From assembly GCA_963702705.1 (NCBI GenBank), contig CAVPDR010000007.1, positions 310,001 to 374,000 on the forward strand: a stretch of 64,000 bases of DNA, given 5' to 3'. Positions 59,312 to 64,000 of this stretch are shown in pieces (position 1 is the first letter of the stretch; each line of letters starts with the position of its first letter). A program made the translations under genes and the position numbers. The notes under the pieces are model-generated. The model saw nothing but the letters and a program-made list of their open reading frames with translations. It had not been told where the DNA came from and did no database searches. The DNA is from VRUE01 sp963702705 (GTDB lineage: Bacteria; Actinomycetota; Thermoleophilia; Solirubrobacterales; 70-9).

Positions 59312-60345
59312 GCACGATCGAGGAGCGCCCAGAGACGGTGGCGGCGACCGCCATCACCCACGACTACTCGAAGCGGCTGATGGTCTTCGGCGGCCGCAGC
59401 TCGATGGAGCTGGCAGCCAAGGTCGCCGGCAAGCTCGACGTCGACCTCGGCCAGGTGACGCTGAAGACCTTCGCCAACGGCGAGGTCTACTGCCGCTACG
59501 AGGAGTCGATCCGCGGCGCGGATGTCTTCATCGTCCAGTCGACCTGCGCCAACGAACACTCCGACATGACGCCGAACGACTCGCTGATCGAGCTGCTGAC
59601 AATGATCGATGCGGCCCAGGGCGCCTCGGCCCACCGCATCATCGCGGTGATGCCCTGGTACGGCTACGCGCGCCAGGACAAGAAGTCGGCCCCGCGCGAG
59701 CCGATCTCGGCCCGCATCGTCGCCAAGTGCCTGGAGGGCGTCGGCGTCGACCGCGTCCTCACGATGGACCTCCACGCCGGCCAGGTGCAGGGCTTCTTCC
59801 ACGTCCCGGTCGACCACATGACGGCGATGCCGATGCTGACCCAGTGGTTCGCCGACCAGCACCGCGCCGAGGACCTCGTGATCGTTTCCCCCGACGCCGG
59901 CCGGGTCAAGACCGCGCGCAACTTCGCTCGCCGCATCGGCACCCACTGGGCGGTGATGGAGAAGGAGCGCCCGGCCCAGCAGGTGGCCGAGATCGGCTAC
60001 GTCGTCGGCGACGTCAAGGGCAAGACCGCGGTCCTGGTCGACGACATGATCGACACCGCCGGCACCCTCTGCGCCGCCGCCCAGACCGTGCTCGACGAGG
60101 GCGCCGCCCGGGTGATCTCCTGCGCCACCCACGGCGTCTTCTCCGGCCCCGCCTACGAACGGCTCGCCTACGAGAACTCCGGGATCGAGCAGATCGTCGT
60201 CAGCGACACGATTCCGCTGCGGCCCGGCGCGCCCGACAACATCACCGTGCTCTCGACCGCCGGCACCTTCGCCGACTCGATCCGCCGCATCTTCACCGAC
60301 GACTCGGTCTCCGAGATCTTCGCCGGCGAGAACCAGCTCTTTTGA
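59308..60345 (+). CDS. prs: Ribose-phosphate pyrophosphokinase
   Basis: 345 residues from GTG 59308, four bases overlapping glmU. Motifs are LMVFGGRSSMELAAKVA, the catalytic/regulatory part RIIAVMPWYGYARQDKKSAPREPISARIVA, DLHAGQVQGFFHVPVDH and the PRPP loop AVLVDDMIDTAGTLCAAA. It makes PRPP from ribose 5-phosphate and ATP for nucleotide, His and Trp synthesis. The glmU-prs order is a common bacterial pair. A palindromic stretch follows the stop. Confidence 0.95.
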   Translation: MSTIEERPETVAATAITHDYSKRLMVFGGRSSMELAAKVAGKLDVDLGQVTLKTFANGEVYCRYEESIRGADVFIVQSTCANEHSDMTPNDSLIELLTMIDAAQGASAHRIIAVMPWYGYARQDKKSAPREPISARIVAKCLEGVGVDRVLTMDLHAGQVQGFFHVPVDHMTAMPMLTQWFADQHRAEDLVIVSPDAGRVKTARNFARRIGTHWAVMEKERPAQQVAEIGYVVGDVKGKTAVLVDDMIDTAGTLCAAAQTVLDEGAARVISCATHGVFSGPAYERLAYENSGIEQIVVSDTIPLRPGAPDNITVLSTAGTFADSIRRIFTDDSVSEIFAGENQLF

Positions 60346-60365
60346 CGCGGGCGGCTGCGGCGAGT

Positions 60366-60487
60366 CATGGCGTCTGGGCGGCCATGACCGGCGTGCTGCA
60401 GTCCCTCCCCGACGCCCCGCGTAGCGTTGCTACGCGGGGGTCGTGTCGTGACCGCATCACTTGGTCCTGACCACCCAGCCATCCATG
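60366..60487 (+). repeat. Imperfect palindrome with TAGCGTTGCTA centre
   Basis: The centre CCCCGCGTAGCGTTGCTACGCGGGG is a strong hairpin, similar in its TAGCGyTGCTA core to the element at 54678. Flanks pair imperfectly outward (CATGG...CTGGGCGGCCATGACC with GGTCCTGACCACCCAGCCATCCATG). It fills the 176-base gap between prs and the next gene, together with unremarkable sequence. Confidence 0.6.
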
Positions 60488-60521
60488 TCTCGCCTTGTCG
60501 ACCGCTCAGAATGAGGATCCA

Positions 60522-61253
60522 ATGATTCGGGTCGGGCATAAGGGGGCGGATCTACTTGTCCCCGGTAACACGGTCGAGAGCTTCAAGGCAGCGGTGGAGG
60601 TTGGGGTGGACGTCATCGAGCTCGATGTGCTCTGGCTGCGTGACGCCCATTTGCCGCTCGAGCAGCGGGCGCCCCTGGTCGTCGCCCATGACTGGCATGA
60701 CGCTGAGAGCCGCACGCCGCTGAAACTGACCGAGGCGCTGGACGCCTTCCTCGAGCCGCCCCTCGATCGGGTTGAGATCGACATCGACATCAAGCTGCAG
60801 GGACGAGAGGAGGAGATCGTCGCCGCTCTTCGCGAGCGCGACCTGGTCAGCCGGGCGATGGTCTCGACCATGGAGCTCTACTCGCTCGGCCGCATCCTCG
60901 AGCTGGAACCGAACCTGCGCCGCGGCTGGACCTACCCCAAGGTGACCAAGGACTGGGCCTCGAAGCGCTGGGCCAAGGGCCCGATGCTGGCGGCGCTGAT
61001 GGCGATGCGCCAGCGTCTGCCGGGCCTCGCCGCCGAGAAGCTGCCCAAGTTCGGGGTCGAGTCGATGTGGGTCTACCACCCGCTGGTCAGCCGCCAGCTG
61101 GCCCGCATCACCAAGCTCGCCGGAGTCGAGCTGATCGCCTGGACCGTCGACGACCTCACCCGCATGCGGCGCCTCGTCGACGCCGGCGTCAACGGCCTCG
61201 TCTCCAACGATCCCCGTCTCTTCGCCGAGCTTGATCAGCGCATCGGAGATTGA
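60522..61253 (+). CDS. Glycerophosphodiester phosphodiesterase family protein
   Basis: 243 residues from ATG 60522 (MIRVGHKGADLLVPGNTVESF), with GAGGATCC nearby; a longer start at 60495 is less likely. GDPD signatures are GHKGADLLVPGNTVESFKAAVEVGVDVIELDV with the catalytic His and metal Glu/Asp, VVAHDWHD with the second His, EIDIDIK, and the closing LIAWTVDDLTRMRRLVDAGVNGLVSNDPRLF. It splits glycerophosphodiesters to glycerol 3-phosphate. No signal peptide is visible, so a cytoplasmic role is likely. Confidence 0.9.
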   Translation: MIRVGHKGADLLVPGNTVESFKAAVEVGVDVIELDVLWLRDAHLPLEQRAPLVVAHDWHDAESRTPLKLTEALDAFLEPPLDRVEIDIDIKLQGREEEIVAALRERDLVSRAMVSTMELYSLGRILELEPNLRRGWTYPKVTKDWASKRWAKGPMLAALMAMRQRLPGLAAEKLPKFGVESMWVYHPLVSRQLARITKLAGVELIAWTVDDLTRMRRLVDAGVNGLVSNDPRLFAELDQRIGD

Positions 61254-61287
61254 CCACACTGGAGTGGGGTCAAAGTCCGATGCGGGT

Positions 61288-62145
61288 TCAGACGGTGCCC
61301 GGCGTCGCGGTTGGCGGGGCGTTGCGGCCGCCTTTGGTGCGGACGGCCGAGTTGAGCTCGTCGGCGGTGAAGCCGCCGAGGGCCTCGCCGTCGAGGGCAT
61401 AGCGGTAGAGGGCGACGCCGAAGATGTTGCTGAGGGCGCTGGAGACGAGCATCGAGATTGCCAGCCCGATCACGCCGATCACCAGCAGCAGCGCGCCGGC
61501 GAAGCTGGCCGAGGCCCAGATCAGGAAGCCGGCGAAGATCAGCAGCGCCGAGGGCAGCACGCCGAAGAGGAAGACCGCGCCGCCGATCGCAATGTTGCCG
61601 GTCACCTGGGAACCCCAACGCGACTTGAAGAGGCTCGACGAGCGCTTCAGCGTCTCGAACGGCCCGGTCCCCTCAAGCGCGATCACCGGCACGGCGAGGA
61701 AGGTGATCAGCGACCAGCCGATGGCGAGCAGGCGGCCGACGATCTGGCCGATCGCACCCTGGTTCTCGAGCGCGCTGAGCGCGATGCCGAGCGTGGCCGA
61801 GAGCGCGGCCCAGCCGGCGATCTGGGAGAAGCGCGAGCGGGCGACGGCGAGGCCGTCGCCGACCCCCGCCTCCTGGCCGTGGAAGATCATGTCGGCGGCC
61901 GCGGCGAGGCCGACGCTGAAGTAGGTGCCGATCACGGCAAGCAGGTAGAAGCCGATTACCGCGACGGCGCCGCCGAACACCGTCTGGTCCTGCTCGATCA
62001 GGTAGACGCCGGGGCCGACGACGATGACCGCGCAGACGATCGTTGCGACGCCGCCGTAGAGCGGGAAGCGCAGCAGCTCGGGGTTCTGGCGCAGCAGCGC
62101 CCAGCTCTTCTTCGTCAACTGCCACCCGCGTTTGATCCTGCTCAT
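61288..62145 (-). CDS. DUF6159-like membrane protein
   Basis: 285 residues from ATG 62145, overlapping the kinase gene by four bases. The N-terminus (SRIKRGWQLTKKSWALLRQNPELLRFPL) followed by five or six long hydrophobic helices with many Gly/Ala residues matches a group of actinobacterial and archaeal membrane proteins of unknown function, DUF6159 as I recall it. The C-terminus ends LYRYALDGEALGGFTADELNSAVRTKGG. Translational coupling to the UbiB-type kinase suggests a shared role in membrane lipids or quinones. Confidence 0.75.
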   Translation of the reverse strand: MSRIKRGWQLTKKSWALLRQNPELLRFPLYGGVATIVCAVIVVGPGVYLIEQDQTVFGGAVAVIGFYLLAVIGTYFSVGLAAAADMIFHGQEAGVGDGLAVARSRFSQIAGWAALSATLGIALSALENQGAIGQIVGRLLAIGWSLITFLAVPVIALEGTGPFETLKRSSSLFKSRWGSQVTGNIAIGGAVFLFGVLPSALLIFAGFLIWASASFAGALLLVIGVIGLAISMLVSSALSNIFGVALYRYALDGEALGGFTADELNSAVRTKGGRNAPPTATPGTV

Positions 62146-63572
62146 AGCTGCTCTCCTTCCAGTGACTTCTCGACGATCGGGGTCTGCGTCATGCCCCTTC
62201 CCTCGAAGTAGTCCCACTCCTCCTGGCCGAGCTCGGTCGAGGGCGGATCGGCGTAGATCCACTCGCGCATGATCCGGTGCCAGTTGCGCCTCGCCCGCAG
62301 CTGGCCGAGCACGGCGACGACGCCGATTTCCATCCGCCGTCCCATCAGCTCGTCGGCCGGCATCGACTCGCGTCGCATCAGGTCGTAGTACTCCGAGCGG
62401 GGATCGTTGGTCGACTCGATGATCTTCATCACCCGTTGGGCGCTGATCTCGATCTCGCGATCTTCGACGAACCAGCCGCTGACCGCGAGCATGTGCTCGA
62501 TCAGCCGTTCGGCGTCGAGCTTCGACGGGTTCTTGATGAAGCCGATCTCGTGCAGGGCGTCGCGAAAGGCCTCGGGGTCGTTGTGGAAGGCGGCGTCGAT
62601 CGTGCGCTGCTCGAGCACGATCTGCTCGTGGCTGAGCTTCTTGGTCATGCCGAAGTCGAGGAAGGCGACCCGGCCGTCCGCCATCAGGATGTAGTTGCCG
62701 GGGTGGGGGTCGGCGTTGAAGTGGCGCAGGTGGTAGATCGAGCCGAAGCTGCCGCGGAAGACGATCTCGCCGAAGCGGCTGCGCTGCTCGTGCGGCAGCT
62801 CCTTCACCTGCTCGAATTTGAGTCCCTCGACCATCTCGGTGACCAGCACCCGGCGCCGCGAGAGGCGGGTGATCACGTCGGGCACGTAGATGAAGGGGTG
62901 GTCGCGGTAGGCGCGCGAGAAGCTGCGCTGGTTCTGCGCCTCGTACTCGTAGTCGAGCTCCTCCATCACCCGCTCGCGCAGCTCGGCGGCGATCGCCTTG
63001 GCGTCGAGGCCTGGGGCGAGGGCGCGGGCGAGGCGGACCAGCGTGCCGGCGTTGCGCAGGTCGGCGTCGAGTGCCTCGGCAATCCCGGGGTACTGGATCT
63101 TGACCGCAACCCTGCGCCCGTCGGGCAGCTCGGCCCGGTGGACCTGGCCGATCGAGGCGGCGGCAAATGCCTCCTGGTCGAACTCGGCGAAGAGCTCGGA
63201 CAGCGGTTCGCCCTCGTACTCCTCTTCGAGTACGTGCTTGACCTTCTCCCACGGCATCGCCGGCGCGTCGGTGCGCAGCTTGGCCAGCTGCTCCTGGTAG
63301 ACCTCGCGATACTCGTCGGGGATGAATTCGGTGTCGATGAAGGAGGCGAACTGGCCCAACTTCATCGCCGCGCCCTTCATCTGGCCCAGTGCTCCGACCA
63401 TCTTCATCGCGGTCTCGAGGTGGCGTTGCTCGAGCCGCTCTTTGCTCGCCTCTTCGGAGCGGCCGACGTTCGTCGCCTTGGTCCCGGCGTAGCGGGCGCT
63501 CTGCACGCCGACGATCGAGCCCAGCTTCGCCGAGCGCCGCAGTCGGCCCTTGGGGATCTTCTCGTCGCTCAC
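62142..63572 (-). CDS. UbiB/ABC1-type atypical protein kinase-like protein
   Basis: 476 residues from ATG 63572. The KxGQ motif is seen as GAAMKLGQFASFIDTEFIPDEYREVYQEQLAKLRTDAPAMPW. The A-loop AAASIGQVHRAELPDGRRVAVKIQYPGI, the HFNADPHPGNYILMADGRVAFLDFGM metal site, and the catalytic residues are all present. Members have ATPase activity and support quinone or lipid handling. It is divergent from rplY and co-transcribed with the DUF6159-like gene. Confidence 0.92.
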   Translation of the reverse strand: MSDEKIPKGRLRRSAKLGSIVGVQSARYAGTKATNVGRSEEASKERLEQRHLETAMKMVGALGQMKGAAMKLGQFASFIDTEFIPDEYREVYQEQLAKLRTDAPAMPWEKVKHVLEEEYEGEPLSELFAEFDQEAFAAASIGQVHRAELPDGRRVAVKIQYPGIAEALDADLRNAGTLVRLARALAPGLDAKAIAAELRERVMEELDYEYEAQNQRSFSRAYRDHPFIYVPDVITRLSRRRVLVTEMVEGLKFEQVKELPHEQRSRFGEIVFRGSFGSIYHLRHFNADPHPGNYILMADGRVAFLDFGMTKKLSHEQIVLEQRTIDAAFHNDPEAFRDALHEIGFIKNPSKLDAERLIEHMLAVSGWFVEDREIEISAQRVMKIIESTNDPRSEYYDLMRRESMPADELMGRRMEIGVVAVLGQLRARRNWHRIMREWIYADPPSTELGQEEWDYFEGRGMTQTPIVEKSLEGEQL

Positions 63573-63692
63573 GCTCGAAGGGTGTCACAGCCCTCGCCGC
63601 CCGTGCCCTCGGCCATGCTGCGGTGTGGTTAATCCCACAGTTCGGCGGGCGGTTCCCGATTCGCGCGGTTTCTCTATGCTCTTCCGTCCCGC

Positions 63693-64000
63693 ATGGCTCA
63701 GACCCGCGAAAAGCTCAAGGCCGCACCGCGCTCGGATTTCGGCTCCCGTACCTCCCGCCGCCTGCGGCGCGAGGGTTTGGTGCCCGGCGTCGTTTACACC
63801 GGTGGCTCCGAGGCGCGCCCGTTTCAGGCGCCGGAACGCGACATCCGCGGCATCCTCGGCGAAGGGGCGGCGCTCTTCGATCTGGAGATCGAGGGCGGCA
63901 AAGCGGTGCCGGTGGTGGTCAAGGAGCAGCAGCTGCACCCAGTGCGCGGCAGCCTCCAGCACATCGATCTGCAGGAGGTGCGGCTCGACGAGGCGATCCA
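63693..64000 (+). CDS. rplY: 50S ribosomal protein L25 (3' end beyond window)
   Basis: The frame opens at ATG 63693 (MAQTREKLKAAPRSDFGSRTSRRLRREGLVPGVVYTGGSE) and continues past the window end, with 102 residues visible. The opening and the later FDLEIEGGKAVPVVVKEQQLHPVRGSLQHIDLQEV match the CTC/TL5 form of L25, which binds 5S rRNA; a long C-terminal domain is expected beyond the edge. A TATGCT box at 63674 could be the -10 element. The gene is divergent from the UbiB-type kinase gene. Confidence 0.92.
   Translation, partial: MAQTREKLKAAPRSDFGSRTSRRLRREGLVPGVVYTGGSEARPFQAPERDIRGILGEGAALFDLEIEGGKAVPVVVKEQQLHPVRGSLQHIDLQEVRLDEAI

Noticed and set aside
60346..60521. A small gene between prs and the glycerophosphodiesterase gene
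   Set aside because: No start with a ribosome site; the space is largely a palindrome.

Overview
The window is a contiguous piece of a high-GC bacterial chromosome with very dense coding (about 61 protein genes, one tRNA, no rRNA, no CRISPR array, no transposase). GC-rich codon use, PucR-, PadR- and TetR-type regulators, an AT-hook DNA-binding protein, a GAF/HD-GYP protein, two MmpL transporters and a succinate dehydrogenase with a CCG-domain subunit all point to an actinobacterium. A Thermoleophilia/Solirubrobacterales-like lineage is my best guess, by inference only.

Layout. 1-5087: a zinc-ribbon membrane protein cut by the window edge, a divergent zinc-ribbon-tethered phosphoesterase, and a padR-mmpL operon with a palindromic operator. 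5207-6157: a Phd/RelE-type toxin-antitoxin pair whose antitoxin is frameshifted, plus a small unknown gene. 6163-11136: GAF-HD-GYP protein, divergent lysC-asd, a CPA1 antiporter and a small membrane protein. 11164-14926: sdhA-sdhB-CCG subunit operon of the type-E class, where SdhB carries an extra cysteine in its third cluster motif. 15059-20331: M50 protease, AidB-like acyl-CoA dehydrogenase, then icd and mdh, so three TCA steps lie in about 9 kb. 20347-24183: AT-hook/winged-helix protein, acyl-CoA desaturase with a divergent PucR regulator, a 486-nt non-coding stretch with two inverted structured repeats, and a fatty-acid-hydroxylase-type protein. 24310-33828: small Cys protein, hsp20, lon, a GT39-like enzyme, a TetR-MmpL pair and an amidase. 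33936-37097: lipid cluster with an R2lox-SCP2 fusion, an acyl-CoA synthetase and a small ABM-fold protein. 37190-42598: PRC-barrel protein, frameshifted FKBP lipoprotein, AlkZ-like protein, VOC protein, an orphan HsdR_N/DUF5655 protein, glycyl-tRNA synthetase and an FmdB protein. 42641-54686: LCP protein, ROK kinase, rsmI, metG, an ABC exporter, an alpha-hydroxy-acid oxidase, tatD-rsmA-ispE, and a DedA-PAP2 fusion. 54876-64000: PucR regulator, tRNA-Gln, an HNH protein, an HdeD protein, glmU-prs, a glycerophosphodiesterase, a DUF6159-like protein, a UbiB-type kinase and the start of the L25 gene.

The most unusual feature is not a gene. Many intergenic gaps hold 100-176 nt hairpin-forming elements. 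They fall into at least three families (43878/54259; 23098/23395; 24511/57646), with related long palindromes at 16223, 54678, 57753 and 60366. Within a family the interior sequence is highly conserved. The outer arms differ between copies but remain complementary within each copy, and one internal hairpin also co-varies. That is the signature of selection on base pairing. One copy forms the 3' end of a reading frame and another fills a divergent promoter region.

Two frameshifts (antitoxin and FKBP) are each a single event and could be real mutations or assembly errors. All functional calls rest on motifs read by eye; no database search was run.
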